Shown here piece after piece: positions 25,034 through 34,241 of a DNA stretch of 64,000 bases (positions are counted from its first letter, which is position 1; each line of letters begins with the position of its first letter). The position numbers and the translations under genes are program-made. The notes beneath the pieces are model-generated. The model did not search any database. It was not told the DNA's origin and saw only the letters and a list, made by a program, of their open reading frames with translations. The DNA is from Bradyrhizobium sp. CCGB12 (GTDB lineage: Bacteria > Pseudomonadota > Alphaproteobacteria > Rhizobiales > Xanthobacteraceae): positions 3,286,001-3,350,000 of the forward strand of contig NZ_JANADO010000001.1 in NCBI RefSeq assembly GCF_024199845.1, in the 5' to 3' direction.

Positions 25034-25372
25034 GGCCAGCAGATACGCTGGCAGCGCGCGCGCCGCAACCGCGCGAGCGCGCGCGCCCACATGCTTCTTT
25101 GGGCATGGACAAATGGATATAGGTAAGCATAATTGACATAATTGCGCCCAGTCTCAAACGGGGCCGATCGGGGGAGCACGGGAATCCTGGATCGCCCAGC
25201 GAGACATAGGCGCGAGCGGCCCCCAAGGTCGTCATTGCGAGCGCAGCGAAGCAATCCAGACTGCCGCCGCGGATGCATTACTGGATTGCTTCGCTGCGCT
25301 CGCAATGACGGAGACGGGCGCGATAGCGTGCGATAATGGAAGCACTGGCCGGCACCGCCTCAGGATTCCTCC
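25034..25372. other. Spacer between divergent guaA and cupin genes
   Basis: This 339-base region holds a palindromic repeat at 25231-25309 and must include the guaA promoter (AT-rich part at about 25110-25145). No gene or riboswitch was recognised. Confidence 0.45.
25231..25309. repeat. Palindromic repeat, family A (copy 1)
   Basis: gtcattgcgagcgcagcgaa and its inverted partner gcttcgctgcgctcgcaatgac form a hairpin of about 30 bp with a 15-20 base centre. The same element recurs at 38329-38405, 41931-42015 and 50827-50894. Confidence 0.75.
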
Positions 25373-25705
25373 ATGAAACTCCCCGCCTCGCCCTTCACCG
25401 TCACCGACTGGAGCAAGGTCGAACCGACCACGCATCCCGGCGAGAGCGGTGAGGCCCAGTGGCGCACCCTCAACATCGGCGATCTCCGGGTGCGGATGGT
25501 GGAGTATTCGCCGGGTTATCGGGCCGACCATTGGTGCGACCGGGGCCACGTGCTCTACGTGCTGAAAGGGGAGCTCGAGTCAGAGCTGCGCGACGGGCGG
25601 ACATTCAAGCTGACGGCGGGGATGAGCTACCAGGTTTCGGATTTCGGCGACGCCGCGCACCGGTCCTCGACGGCTGTCGGCGCGACCCTCTTCATCGTCG
25701 ACTGA
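25373..25705 (+). CDS. Small cupin protein (DHWC-motif type)
   Basis: 110 residues. GYRADHWCDRGHVLYVLKGE is the first cupin motif with an unusual DHWC sequence and FRG-like metal ligands replaced by His-Cys-Asp-His; TAGMSYQVSDFGDAAHRSST is the second. The same motif defines a named group of uncharacterised cupins. A GGATTCCTCC stretch precedes the ATG. Function unknown; its role may be binding a metal or sugar acid. Confidence 0.75.
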   Translation: MKLPASPFTVTDWSKVEPTTHPGESGEAQWRTLNIGDLRVRMVEYSPGYRADHWCDRGHVLYVLKGELESELRDGRTFKLTAGMSYQVSDFGDAAHRSSTAVGATLFIVD

Positions 25706-25971
25706 GATGCGCGAGCGCGGTGAAATTGCACCGCGAAATAGCAAATGCGCGCGACATCCCGAGCCACGGGTGGTGCCTTGAAGTAGCCCCAAATCCTCGC
25801 TATATTGTGATCATCGATACTTGGCCGAACGACTGGGCCGCTTCGCTTCGTTATTAACGGGCGCGCACGCTTCAGATGAATTCTCCAAACATCGACTCAT
25901 CAGGGCTATGGGCGCAGTGGTGCGTACCGGTCCGCGTGCGTACTCTCTCTAACTAACTAAAGGAATTTCCC
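25706..25971 (+). promoter_or_regulatory. Leader of the cold-shock protein gene
   Basis: A 266-base spacer precedes csp, with taaaggaatttccc as ribosome site. Csp messages usually carry long structured leaders that fold differently in the cold. The transcription start cannot be set from the sequence alone. Confidence 0.35.
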
Positions 25972-26181
25972 ATGGCTATGGGCACCGTGAAGTGGTTCAA
26001 CACCCAAAAGGGTTATGGTTTCATCCAGCCGGACGACGGCCAAAAAGACGTATTCGTGCACATCAGCGCCGTCGAGCGCGCTGGCCTCTCCTCCCTCAAC
26101 GAGGGTCAGAAGGTCTCGTTCGACATCGTTGCCGACCGTCGCAGCGGCAAGTCCTCGGCTGACAATCTCCGCGTCGGCTAA
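25972..26181 (+). CDS. cspA: Cold-shock protein (CspA family)
   Basis: 69 residues, the usual length. It starts [20 protein letters not shown] with RNP1 motif GYGFIQ and RNP2 motif VFVHISAV in order. The second Met (25978) is an alternative start. Such proteins bind single-stranded RNA or DNA as chaperones during cold adaptation or growth. The leader is long and a strong intrinsic terminator follows at 26238. Confidence 0.93.
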   Translation: MAMGTVKWFNTQKGYGFIQPDDGQKDVFVHISAVERAGLSSLNEGQKVSFDIVADRRSGKSSADNLRVG

Positions 26182-26237
26182 CGCCCGCGCACGGCGCTTC
26201 TGACCACGGACGTACCGGCAGAGCGCAACTAACAGAG

Positions 26238-26278
26238 GCCCCGCGACCGGATTCGGTTCGCGGGGCTTTTGTTTTTTT
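26238..26278 (+). terminator. Intrinsic terminator of cspA
   Basis: GCCCCGCGACC and GGTTCGCGGGGC pair with a single bulge around a six-base loop, followed by ttttgttttttt. This is the clearest Rho-independent terminator in the window. Confidence 0.88.
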
Positions 26279-26285
26279 GGACACC

Positions 26286-26386
26286 GTCATTCCGGGGCGC
26301 CCGAAGGGCGACCCCGGAATCCATCGCATGGCGGTCTCTGCGGCTCCATGGATTCCGGGCTCGCGCGACGCGCGCCCCGGAATGAC
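26286..26386. repeat. Palindromic repeat, family C (copy 1)
   Basis: gtcattccggggcgcccgaa on the left and gcgcgccccggaatgac on the right form inverted ends with inner gaatcc/ggattc pairs. A shorter relative lies at 40264-40304. Confidence 0.7.
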
Positions 26387-26396
26387 TGTGGAGCAA

Positions 26397-27698
26397 TCAG
26401 CCCGTCTTCCTCAGCACCGAGACGAAGAACCCGTCGGTCCCCGTCCGCCGTGGCGTCATCAGCCAGCCCTCCGGCGATTGCAGCGCGGCCTCGCCAAAAG
26501 CCTCCGCCTTGTCCCAGAGCACGCTCGCGGTCTGCTCGGGCGGCATCGCCGCAAACTCGGGATGGCGGGCGACGAACGCCCTCACCTGCTCACCGTTCTC
26601 TTCAGTCAGCACCGAGCAGGTGATGTAGGCGATGCGGCCGCCCGGCTTCACCAGGGGAACCGCGCGGTCCAGCACCTCGGCCTGGTCGCGCAGGCGAATC
26701 TCCAGCGCGCCCGGCCGCATCCGCCATTTGGCGTCGGGGTTGCGGCGCCAGGTCCCGGTTCCCGTGCAGGGCGCGTCGATCACGACCAGATCGGCCGAGG
26801 CGCGGATGTCGGCCAGCGGGTCGGCGTCGCCCTTGGGTGTGCGGACATCGGCATTGTGGACGCCGGCACGCGACAGGCGTTCGTGGATCGGGGCGAGCTG
26901 GCGCTTGTCGCGGTCGGTGGCGATCAGCCGGCCCTTGCCCTGCATCAGGGCTGCGAGCGCCAGCGTCTTGCCGCCGGCGCCGGCGCAGAGGTCGATCACC
27001 TGCTCGCCGGGTTTTGCCGCGGTGAATTGGGCTGCAAGCTGCGATCCCTCATCCTGCACTTCAATGGCGCCCTTGATGAAATCCTCCTCGGCCTGGATGC
27101 CGGGGTTGCGCGCATCGGCCGAAAGCTCGATGCGCAGGCCCGTTGCGGACCAAGGCGTCGGTTTCGCGTGAAGATGAGCAAGGGCGCGCAGCACCTTGTC
27201 CCGATTGGATTTTAGCGTGTTGACGCGCAGGTCGAGCGGAGCCCGGCTTGCCATCGCCGCGGCCTCGGCAGCGCGGTCTTCGCCGAACACCTTTGCAAGG
27301 TGCGGATCCAGCCATTCGGGATAGTCGCCGGCGACCGCGGCCGGGGCATCAGCGAGGGAGCGCGAGGCGAGCGCGGCCTGCTCGGCATCGGTCAGCGGCG
27401 CGGGGGCATACCGGCCGCCGTCGAACAGCGCGGCCATGGTGGCCGTGTCCATGTTGCGCTCGAGGCGAAGCATGCCGATCAGGCGCGCCCGCGCGGTATC
27501 GGACTCCATCAGATGCGCGCTCGAGGCGTAGCGGCGCAGCACGTCCCAGACGAGGCCGCCGATGCCGGCGCGGTCGCCGGAACCGGCGAAGCGGTGCGCC
27601 GTGCCCCATTCCTTCAGGGCCTTGGCGGCGGGCACGCGGTCCTTCTCGATGGTGTCGATCAATTCGATGGCTGCGGACAGCCGGGCAGCAGGCGTCAT
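26397..27698 (-). CDS. RsmB/NOP-family rRNA cytosine-5 methyltransferase
   Basis: 433 residues from the ATG at 27698; the open frame runs further upstream but is not coding-like. An N-terminal NusB-like helical domain precedes the SAM-binding domain (VIDLCAGAGGKTLALAAL). ASADLVVIDAPCTGTGTW and IAYITCSVLTEENGEQV carry the two Cys residues used by m5C methyltransferases. Predicted to methylate 16S rRNA (C967-type) in the cytoplasm. It lies between guaB and guaA, as often in Bradyrhizobium, all reading left. Confidence 0.88.
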   Translation of the reverse strand: MTPAARLSAAIELIDTIEKDRVPAAKALKEWGTAHRFAGSGDRAGIGGLVWDVLRRYASSAHLMESDTARARLIGMLRLERNMDTATMAALFDGGRYAPAPLTDAEQAALASRSLADAPAAVAGDYPEWLDPHLAKVFGEDRAAEAAAMASRAPLDLRVNTLKSNRDKVLRALAHLHAKPTPWSATGLRIELSADARNPGIQAEEDFIKGAIEVQDEGSQLAAQFTAAKPGEQVIDLCAGAGGKTLALAALMQGKGRLIATDRDKRQLAPIHERLSRAGVHNADVRTPKGDADPLADIRASADLVVIDAPCTGTGTWRRNPDAKWRMRPGALEIRLRDQAEVLDRAVPLVKPGGRIAYITCSVLTEENGEQVRAFVARHPEFAAMPPEQTASVLWDKAEAFGEAALQSPEGWLMTPRRTGTDGFFVSVLRKTG

Positions 27699-27754
27699 TT
27701 CAAATCTTTCAGACGAGAATTTTCTGTGTTGCGCATGATGCGCGTACGCAAGCG

Positions 27755-28177
27755 TCAGATCAGCAAGAGCAGCTTCAGCGCGAAGTAGATCCACATCGCG
27801 AGCAGCACCAGCACGCTGGCGAGCCAGACCGTCGAGCGCCGGCCGAGATCGTTCGAGGAGACGAAGACGCCCGCGTGGGCAAAGCGCGTCACCACGAACA
27901 CCCAGGACATCAGCACGATGAAGAGATCGGCACGGCGCAGCGGCAATGCCAGCGCGATCAGGACGTAGAACAGCACCGGCAGCTCGAACTGGTTGCGGTA
28001 GCAATTGGCGATTTGTGTGGCGCCCTTGGGCCAGTTCGGCTCGCCCAGCGCAATGTCGCGGATTTTGGTCTCGCCCGAGACCAGCGTCTTGCGGCGCGCG
28101 AGCACCATGCCGATCAACAGCGCAAAGGTGAGAGCGACCTGCACGAAGACCGGCAGCAAGACCATTTGAACGGACAT
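27755..28177 (-). CDS. MAPEG-family membrane protein
   Basis: 140 residues from the ATG at 28177. Four membrane helices, with the first two joined by a loop containing RNQFELPVLFYVLIALAL, the conserved region of the MAPEG family (membrane-associated proteins in eicosanoid and glutathione metabolism). Bacterial members are mostly uncharacterised, with some glutathione-transferase or peroxidase activity. It is read left, 56 bases before the methyltransferase gene, and may be in its operon. Confidence 0.8.
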   Translation of the reverse strand: MSVQMVLLPVFVQVALTFALLIGMVLARRKTLVSGETKIRDIALGEPNWPKGATQIANCYRNQFELPVLFYVLIALALPLRRADLFIVLMSWVFVVTRFAHAGVFVSSNDLGRRSTVWLASVLVLLAMWIYFALKLLLLI

Positions 28178-28331
28178 CGGAACTTTCCCGGGAGGCGAAA
28201 TGCCGCCGACCGTCATTAGCGGCGACTGTTGGCGCTGACAATGAACGACTTGAACCGGCGTTCCCGATCACGCGACCAAATGCCGACAATCAAAGCGATT
28301 TTGACCTCCGGGCCCGAGGCGAGAGACCGCC

Positions 28332-28958
28332 ATGAACGCACTGTCCAGCATTTTCACCGAATCCGCCGACGGCCGGCACGGCGTCCTGATGTCCGCACTG
28401 GCGGGTATCGCGGCCGCGCTTGCGGTGGCGCTGACGATGACGGTCTATTTCCGCCTGAGCTACCGGATGACCTACTTAGCTTGGCGGGACGTGGTCAGGC
28501 ATGGCGTGGCTGCGCTTGCCGCGGTCGCCCTGTTCGCCTTTGCCGCCTACGACATGCGCCATGCCGCCCTCGCCTATCTCGGCCTCAACCCGTCAAAACC
28601 CGCGGTCGAGTTCGAGATCCGCATGCCCAGGGAGATGCTGACGGCCGTCACCGACGGCCAGATCGAGTTGCATACCGACCGCAACCAGACGCTGGCGCTG
28701 GTCGATGGCGTGCGCGACCTCCCGGACGGCCGCGCGCTGCTGCGCGGCGCAGTGGCGCTCAACCACCGCACCGCGGACCGCATGCTGGTGGTGAATCTGC
28801 CGGGCAAGGGCACGTTCGAATTCCGCCTTCGCCTTCCCGCCGAGCCGCGTCGCAGCGGGCAGTTCGGCCCCTGGCACCTCGCCGACCGCATCGCCTCGCC
28901 GCTGGCCGGCCCCGTCGCGCCGCAGGACGGCTACACGATCCGCTACCGCGTGCTTTAA
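28332..28958 (+). CDS. Hypothetical protein with two N-terminal membrane helices
   Basis: 208 residues. Two hydrophobic helices at about 18-40 and 58-75 (LAGIAAALAVALTMTVYF, ALAAVALFAFAAYDMR) precede a soluble 120-residue beta-rich domain with EFEIRMPREMLTAVTD and FEFRLRLPAEPRRSGQFGPW. The domain is probably periplasmic. I recognise no family. It is divergent from the MAPEG gene, and the phosphoesterase gene follows 70 bases later on the same strand. Confidence 0.65.
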   Translation: MNALSSIFTESADGRHGVLMSALAGIAAALAVALTMTVYFRLSYRMTYLAWRDVVRHGVAALAAVALFAFAAYDMRHAALAYLGLNPSKPAVEFEIRMPREMLTAVTDGQIELHTDRNQTLALVDGVRDLPDGRALLRGAVALNHRTADRMLVVNLPGKGTFEFRLRLPAEPRRSGQFGPWHLADRIASPLAGPVAPQDGYTIRYRVL

Positions 28959-29028
28959 ACATTGTTCGACCGCGGCGGATGCGCGCGCCGTCATCGTTCC
29001 GACGCCTGGCCGTGCCTATGATCGGCCC

Positions 29029-29871
29029 ATGTCCGAATTTCGCCTCACGCAGATTTCCGACACCCATCTCGGCCGGCGCTTTCCCGGCCTGATCGCGAAC
29101 TTCCAGGCGATCAGCGAACATATCGACGCCGACAGGCCGGATCTCGTCATCAATACGGGCGACGTCTCCTTCGACGGGCCGACCGGCCGCGACGATGTCG
29201 AATTCGCCAAAGCCCTGCACGACGCCCTGCCCGTCGCCTGCCGCTACATCCCGGGCAATCACGACATCGGCGACAATCCGACCGCGATCGGGCCTGCACC
29301 GAAGCCGCCGGTCGAAGAGGCGTACCGCCGGCAATTCTGCGAGATCATCGGTGAGGATCATTGGTCGTTCGAAGCATCCGGCTGGCGCTTCATCGGCCTC
29401 AACACGCTGGTGATGAATTCAGGGCTCGCCTTCGAGGCCGAGCAGTTCGACTGGCTGTCGCAGGAAGTCTCGCGCGTGAACGGCAAGCCGGTCGCGCTAT
29501 TCCTGCACAAGCCGCTGTTCCTCAACCTGCCCGACGATGCCGAAACACAGCAGACGTCGATCCGCTACGTGCCGCAGCCGGCACGGGCGCGGCTGATCGA
29601 GATGTTTGCGCATGTCGACCTTCGCCTCATCGCCAGCGGTCACGTGCACCAGCGGCGCGATTTCACCCATCGCCACACCCGCCACGTCTGGGCGCCGTCG
29701 GCCGGCTTTGTCATCAACGACGCGCGCCAGGACCGGATCGCAATCAAGGAAGTCGGCCTCGTCGAGTACCGCTTCCGACCTGATAGCTTCGAGGTTCGAC
29801 ACCTCCGGGCAGCGGGCCAGCGCGATGTCGACATCGAGGAGCTCCTTGCCCTGATGGGCGGCGAGCACTAG
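29029..29871 (+). CDS. Metallophosphoesterase (calcineurin-like, Cpd-type)
   Basis: 280 residues. All signature elements of the dimetal site are seen: TQISDTHLG, VINTGDVSFDG, YIPGNHDIG, and the His in FLHKPLF and SGHVHQRRD. The pattern matches class III cyclic-nucleotide phosphodiesterases (Cpd/Icc), which hydrolyse cAMP or related phosphodiesters in the cytoplasm. Substrate is not certain. It follows the hypothetical membrane protein and precedes the operon at 30013, separated by the operator at 29948. Confidence 0.85.
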   Translation: MSEFRLTQISDTHLGRRFPGLIANFQAISEHIDADRPDLVINTGDVSFDGPTGRDDVEFAKALHDALPVACRYIPGNHDIGDNPTAIGPAPKPPVEEAYRRQFCEIIGEDHWSFEASGWRFIGLNTLVMNSGLAFEAEQFDWLSQEVSRVNGKPVALFLHKPLFLNLPDDAETQQTSIRYVPQPARARLIEMFAHVDLRLIASGHVHQRRDFTHRHTRHVWAPSAGFVINDARQDRIAIKEVGLVEYRFRPDSFEVRHLRAAGQRDVDIEELLALMGGEH

Positions 29872-29947
29872 CCCAATCCGCGGGCACAGCCCTTATCCAA
29901 ATACCTTGCTGCACCGAATTCACTCGTCAACTGGCTAGAATTCGCTA

Positions 29948-29963
29948 ATGACAACGTTGTCAT
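29948..29963. promoter_or_regulatory. LacI-type operator candidate (perfect palindrome)
   Basis: ATGACAACGTTGTCAT is a perfect 16-bp palindrome with the central CG typical of LacI-family operators. It lies 50 bases before the first gene of the amino-acid operon, whose last gene encodes a LacI-family regulator (35719-36783). Confidence 0.7.
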
Positions 29964-30012
29964 TCCAACATATCGTTCTTCCAGCGGTCGGGGGGCCGCT
30001 GAGGGAGCAACG

Positions 30013-31308
30013 ATGCAGTTCTTGTCCCGGTGGGATGGCCAACGTCTTTCGGCAACGATTCGGGGCATTCCCCTGGTCGATGGCCTCTCCACCGAGGACA
30101 TTGGCAGCCAGCGCTGGTCACCTGCGCGCGGCGACCTTGCGCTCCCCGCCCTCACCCTCGACGAGGCCGCCTTCGCGGCCAACCGCGATCTTTTCCTGGC
30201 ATGGTGCGCAAGCGCGGGCGTCGCGGTCGCGCCGCACGCAAAGACCCCGATGTCACCGGAGTTGGCGCGCTCTCTGCGCGAGGCCGGCGCCTGGGGCACG
30301 ACGGTCGCCAACATCCAGCAGGCTGCCGCGCTGCTCGCCCATGGCGAACGCCGCCTGCTGCTGGCCAATGAGATCGGCGGGCTCGCGGCCGGCCGGCGGC
30401 TCGGCGCTCTGTTGACCGCCTATCCCGACGTGGAGCTTCACGCCTTCGCGGATTCACCGGCGGCGGTCGCGGCGCTGGCGGAAGCCGCGCGCATCGCGAA
30501 CCGCAGCGAGCTCTCCGTGCTGGTCGAGCTCGGCGCCGGCCGCGCCGGCGCACGCGATCGCGCCGCGATTGAAGCAACGATTGCCGCAGTGCTTGCGGCC
30601 GACCGGCTCGTGCTCGGCGGTGTCGCCACTTACGAAGGTGCGGTCGCAACGCCAGACGCTGACGAGACGACGCGCGCGATCGCGACGCTGATGGAGCGGA
30701 CCATCGAGACTTTCGCGCTGGTGCGCGCTGCGGCCCTAGCCAAGCCGCTAATCATCAGCGCCGGCGGCTCCGCCTATTTCGATATCGTCGCGCGGGCGCT
30801 GGCACCGGTGGCGCAGGCCGACGGCAATGCCACCGTCCTCCTGCGCTCCGGCGCGCTGTTCTTTGCCGATCACGGCATCTATGCCCGCGCCTTTGCCGAG
30901 ATCGACCGGCGCGGCGGCCTCGTCATCGACGGCACGCGGCACTCGGCGGCGGAGAGTTTCCGCCCCGCGCTCACGCTGTGGGCCGAGGTGCTGTCGCGCC
31001 CCGAGGCGGGCCTTGCCATCGCCGGCTTCGGCATGCGCGACGCTTCCTTCGACCAGGGACTGCCGGTGCCGCTGCGCGTGTTCCGCGACGGCGCCGAGCA
31101 GCAAGGGCTCACTGCTGCGCTCGCCGTGACGCGCCTCAACGACCAGCATGCGTTCCTCTCGGTCGCACCCGACAGCGCGCTCGCCGTCGGCGACATCATC
31201 GCCTTCGGCATCTCGCATCCCTGCACCTGCCTCGACCGCTGGCGCGTGATCCTCGGCCTCGATGCCGAGGGCGTCGTGTCGCGCGCCCTCCCCACCCAGT
31301 TCGGCTGA
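30013..31308 (+). CDS. DSD1-family PLP-dependent amino acid deaminase
   Basis: 431 residues. Alanine-racemase-like TIM barrel with the PLP-binding Lys in VAPHAKTPMSP (residue 77), followed by a C-terminal beta domain. HPCTCLDRW (His402, Cys404) fits the Zn site of D-serine dehydratase-type (DSD1) enzymes, where His and Cys bind zinc; D-threonine aldolases have HxD instead. It is predicted to eliminate water or another group from a D- or hydroxy-amino acid to give an enamine, which RidA, four genes downstream, would hydrolyse. First gene of the operon. Confidence 0.82.
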   Translation: MQFLSRWDGQRLSATIRGIPLVDGLSTEDIGSQRWSPARGDLALPALTLDEAAFAANRDLFLAWCASAGVAVAPHAKTPMSPELARSLREAGAWGTTVANIQQAAALLAHGERRLLLANEIGGLAAGRRLGALLTAYPDVELHAFADSPAAVAALAEAARIANRSELSVLVELGAGRAGARDRAAIEATIAAVLAADRLVLGGVATYEGAVATPDADETTRAIATLMERTIETFALVRAAALAKPLIISAGGSAYFDIVARALAPVAQADGNATVLLRSGALFFADHGIYARAFAEIDRRGGLVIDGTRHSAAESFRPALTLWAEVLSRPEAGLAIAGFGMRDASFDQGLPVPLRVFRDGAEQQGLTAALAVTRLNDQHAFLSVAPDSALAVGDIIAFGISHPCTCLDRWRVILGLDAEGVVSRALPTQFG

Positions 31309-31318
31309 GAGGGGCGCG

Positions 31319-31978
31319 ATGAACTTCCTGCCACTCTGGCGCTATCAGAACCAGCTCATCGATGGCGCCATCGTCACGCTGGAGCTGACGGTGATCTCGG
31401 CGCTGGCGGGACTCGTGATCGGCATTGCCGGCGCGGTCGCGCTGAAGGGACGCATCGCGCCCCTGCGCTGGCTGGTGCGAGGTTACATCGAGCTGTTCCG
31501 CAACACCCCGTCGCTGATCCAGATCTTCATCGTCTTCTTCGTGCTGCCGAACTTCGGCTTGAAGTTGCCGGCCTTCGAGGCCGCCGCTGTCGCGCTGTCG
31601 CTTTATTTCGGCGCCTATTCGGTCGAGATCATCCGCGCGGGTCTTGATTCCATTCCGCGAAGCCAGGTCGAGGCCGGCCAGTGCCTCGGCCTCTCGGGCT
31701 GGCAGGTGTTCCGCCACATCATATTGCCGCCGGCGCTGCGCAACGCCTATCCGGCCGTGACCAGCCAGTTCGTGCTGCTGCTGCTCGGCACCTCGCTCGC
31801 CTCGCAGGTCGCCGCCGATGAGCTGTTTCACGTCGCCGGCTTCATCGAGAGCCGCACCTATCGCAGCTTCGAAGTCTACGCGGTGATCTGCGCGGTCTAT
31901 TTCGCCATGGCGATGTCGTTCAAGGCGCTGTTCGCGGTCGTTGGCGCAGCCGCCTTCCGCTGGCCGCGACGGCGCTGA
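31319..31978 (+). CDS. Amino acid ABC transporter permease (first of two)
   Basis: 219 residues from the ATG at 31319 (GAGAGGGGCG upstream). About five membrane helices and the conserved EAA-loop (QVEAGQCLGLSGWQVFRHII) that docks on the ATPase. GYIELFRNTPSLIQIFIVFF is typical of the His/Glu/Gln (polar amino acid) permease family. It forms the transmembrane pore with the next gene product. It starts ten bases after the deaminase stop, showing tight operon structure. Confidence 0.92.
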   Translation: MNFLPLWRYQNQLIDGAIVTLELTVISALAGLVIGIAGAVALKGRIAPLRWLVRGYIELFRNTPSLIQIFIVFFVLPNFGLKLPAFEAAAVALSLYFGAYSVEIIRAGLDSIPRSQVEAGQCLGLSGWQVFRHIILPPALRNAYPAVTSQFVLLLLGTSLASQVAADELFHVAGFIESRTYRSFEVYAVICAVYFAMAMSFKALFAVVGAAAFRWPRRR

Positions 31979-31987
31979 GGGGAAACG

Positions 31988-32638
31988 ATGCGATCCTTTT
32001 CCCTCATCGATTTCGTCTCGCTGTTCACCGCGCTGCGCTGGACCGTCGCGCTCGTCGTGCTCGCGCTCGCGTTCGGCGCGCCGCTGGCGCTCGGGCTTGC
32101 GCTCGGCCGTATCAGCCGCTTTGCCGGGCTGCGCTGGGCGATGGCGGCGTGCATCCAGGTGATCCAGAGCGTGCCACTGCTCGGCCTGTTGTTCTTCTTC
32201 TATTTCGGCATGCCTGTGTTCCTCGGCATCCAGGTCCCCGCGATCATCGCCGTGACGGTCGCCTACACACTCTACACCGCCGCTTTCCTCGGCGAGATCT
32301 GGCGCGGCGGGCTGGAGGCGGTGAAGCAGGCGCAGTGGGAGGCCGGCGCCTGCCTCGGCCTTTCCGCGTGGCAGCAATTCCGCCACATCATCGCGCCGCA
32401 GGCGCTGCGGCTGTCGCTGCCGCCGACCGTCGGCTTCCTGGTGCAGCTCATCAAGGGCACCTCGCTCGCCTCCATTCTCGGCTTCGTCGAGCTTGCCCGC
32501 GCCGGCCAGGTCGTGAGCGCGGCGACGTTCCAGCCGCTGCTCACTTACGCGCTCGTCGCCGCGATCTATTTCGCGCTGTGCCTGCCGCTCACGCTCTGGT
32601 CCCGCTCCTTGGAGGCCCGCCTCGATGGCTCTCGTTGA
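31988..32638 (+). CDS. Amino acid ABC transporter permease (second of two)
   Basis: 216 residues, partner of the previous permease. Features: membrane helices, CIQVIQSVPLLGLLFFFYFG, and the EAA loop KQAQWEAGACLGLSAWQQFR. Its 3' end overlaps the start of the ATPase gene by 14 bases, so the two are translationally coupled. Together they form the membrane part of a polar amino-acid importer. Confidence 0.92.
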   Translation: MRSFSLIDFVSLFTALRWTVALVVLALAFGAPLALGLALGRISRFAGLRWAMAACIQVIQSVPLLGLLFFFYFGMPVFLGIQVPAIIAVTVAYTLYTAAFLGEIWRGGLEAVKQAQWEAGACLGLSAWQQFRHIIAPQALRLSLPPTVGFLVQLIKGTSLASILGFVELARAGQVVSAATFQPLLTYALVAAIYFALCLPLTLWSRSLEARLDGSR

Positions 32639-33353
32639 AATCCGCGACGTGCACAAGACATTCGGCAAGGTCGAGGTGCTCAAGGGCGTCTCGCTCGACG
32701 TCGAGGAAGGCGAGATCGTCACCATCATCGGCCGCTCCGGCTCGGGCAAGTCGACGCTGCTCCGCTGCATCAATGCGCTGGAGAGCGTCGATTCCGGCGA
32801 GATCCGTGTCGAGGGGCAGAAGGTCCACGCCGGGATGGCTGACCTCAAGAAATTCCGTCAGCGCGTCGGCATCGTGTTCCAGGCCTTCAACCTGTTTCCG
32901 CACCTGAAGGTCGAGCGCAACATCACACTCGCGCCGCTCCTCACCGGCCGCATCGAGAAGGCTAAGGCACGCGCGCTCGCCGAGGACGTGCTGACCCGCG
33001 TCGGCCTCGCCGACAAGATCGACGCCTGGCCCGAGCAGCTTTCCGGCGGACAGCAGCAACGCGTCGCCATCGCTCGCTGCCTCGCCATGGCCCCTCACCT
33101 CATGTTGTTCGACGAGGTGACCTCCGCGCTCGACCCCGAGCTCGTCGGCGAAGTGCTGAAGGTGATGGAGGCAATGGCCAGGCAAGGCATGACCATGATC
33201 CTGGTCACCCACGAGATGGGTTTTGCCCGCAACGTCGCCAACCGCATCGTCTTCATGCACCAGGGCCGCGTCTGGGAACAGGGACCGCCGGCCAAACTGT
33301 TCGCCAATCCTGAGACGCCCGAGCTCGCAAGCTTCATCGCTTCCGCGAAATGA
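32625..33353 (+). CDS. Amino acid ABC transporter ATP-binding protein
   Basis: 242 residues. Walker [15 protein letters not shown]-loop [14 protein letters not shown], signature [13 protein letters not shown], Walker [15 protein letters not shown] and switch His in LVTHEMGFA are all intact. The GlnQ/HisP type powers uptake of a polar amino acid. It overlaps the second permease gene by 14 bases and precedes the binding-protein gene. Confidence 0.95.
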   Translation: MALVEIRDVHKTFGKVEVLKGVSLDVEEGEIVTIIGRSGSGKSTLLRCINALESVDSGEIRVEGQKVHAGMADLKKFRQRVGIVFQAFNLFPHLKVERNITLAPLLTGRIEKAKARALAEDVLTRVGLADKIDAWPEQLSGGQQQRVAIARCLAMAPHLMLFDEVTSALDPELVGEVLKVMEAMARQGMTMILVTHEMGFARNVANRIVFMHQGRVWEQGPPAKLFANPETPELASFIASAK

Positions 33354-33384
33354 TCAACCACCCATCCGCCACCAGGAGAGAGTC

Positions 33385-34182
33385 ATGACACTATTGAAGT
33401 CCCTCTTTGCGATCGCAGCCACGGCACTCGCCGTGCTCGCTGCCCCCACCCTTGCGCAAGCCGACAAGCTCCAGGACGTGCTCGGCTCCGGCAAGCTGCG
33501 TGTCGGCATCCTGACCGATGCCGCGCCATGGGGTTTCAAGGACGACAAGGGCGAGATCGCAGGTCTCGACGCTGATCTCGCCCGGCTGATCGCTGCCGAC
33601 ATGGGCGTCAAGCTCGAGCTTGTGCCGGTGACGGGCGCAGCACGCATCCCGAGCCTGCTCTCGGACAAGATCGACATGCTGATCGCGGGCCTCGGTGCCA
33701 CGCCCGAGCGCGCCCAGCAGGTGATGTTCTCGCAGCCCTATGCGGTGGTGAATCTCGGCGTTTACGGCGCCAAGTCGATTCCAGCGGCAACAGGCAAGAA
33801 GCCCGACAATCTCGAGGGCCGCACCGTTGCGGTCGCCAAGGGTACGACGCTTGACGTCTGGCTCACCGATAACGCGCCGAAGGTGAAGCTGGTGCGCTTC
33901 GAGGACACGCCGGCGGCGCTTGCTGCTTTTCTCTCCGGCCAGGCTGATACCTTCGCCGAGAACAGCGCCATCGCGCTGAAGGTGCAGGAGCAGAACCCGA
34001 CCAAGGAGGTCGAGCTGAAATTCCTGATCCGCCAGTCGCCCGCCCATGTCGGCGTGCGCCAGGGCGAGCAGAACCTGCTCAACTGGATCAACACCGACAT
34101 CTTCACCAACAAGCTCAACGGCAAGCTCGGCGCCTTGCAGCTGAAATGGTTCAAGGAAGAGCAGACGCTGCCGACGCTGTGA
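33385..34182 (+). CDS. Amino acid ABC transporter periplasmic substrate-binding protein
   Basis: 265 residues from the ATG at 33385 (AGGAGAG upstream). A Sec signal peptide ends at ALAAPTLAQA, followed by the family-3 binding-protein start LQDVLGSGKLRVGILTDAAP. It includes IPSLLSDKIDMLIAGLGATPERA, typical of polar amino-acid binders. It captures the substrate in the periplasm for the two permeases. The substrate is not predictable from sequence, but the neighbouring deaminase and deacylase point to an acylated or unusual amino acid. Confidence 0.93.
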   Translation: MTLLKSLFAIAATALAVLAAPTLAQADKLQDVLGSGKLRVGILTDAAPWGFKDDKGEIAGLDADLARLIAADMGVKLELVPVTGAARIPSLLSDKIDMLIAGLGATPERAQQVMFSQPYAVVNLGVYGAKSIPAATGKKPDNLEGRTVAVAKGTTLDVWLTDNAPKVKLVRFEDTPAALAAFLSGQADTFAENSAIALKVQEQNPTKEVELKFLIRQSPAHVGVRQGEQNLLNWINTDIFTNKLNGKLGALQLKWFKEEQTLPTL

Positions 34183-34241
34183 ACTTCGGACTGGCTCCCG
34201 CGCCCACCGCGGGAGCCTCACCTTCACGAGGAGAAGCCAAC

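Noticed and set aside
25034..25230. Riboswitch upstream of guaA
   Set aside because: No purine-type aptamer core or paired terminator was recognised.
31196..32848. 550-codon minus-strand ORF opposite the permeases
   Set aside because: Shadow of two overlapping permease genes.
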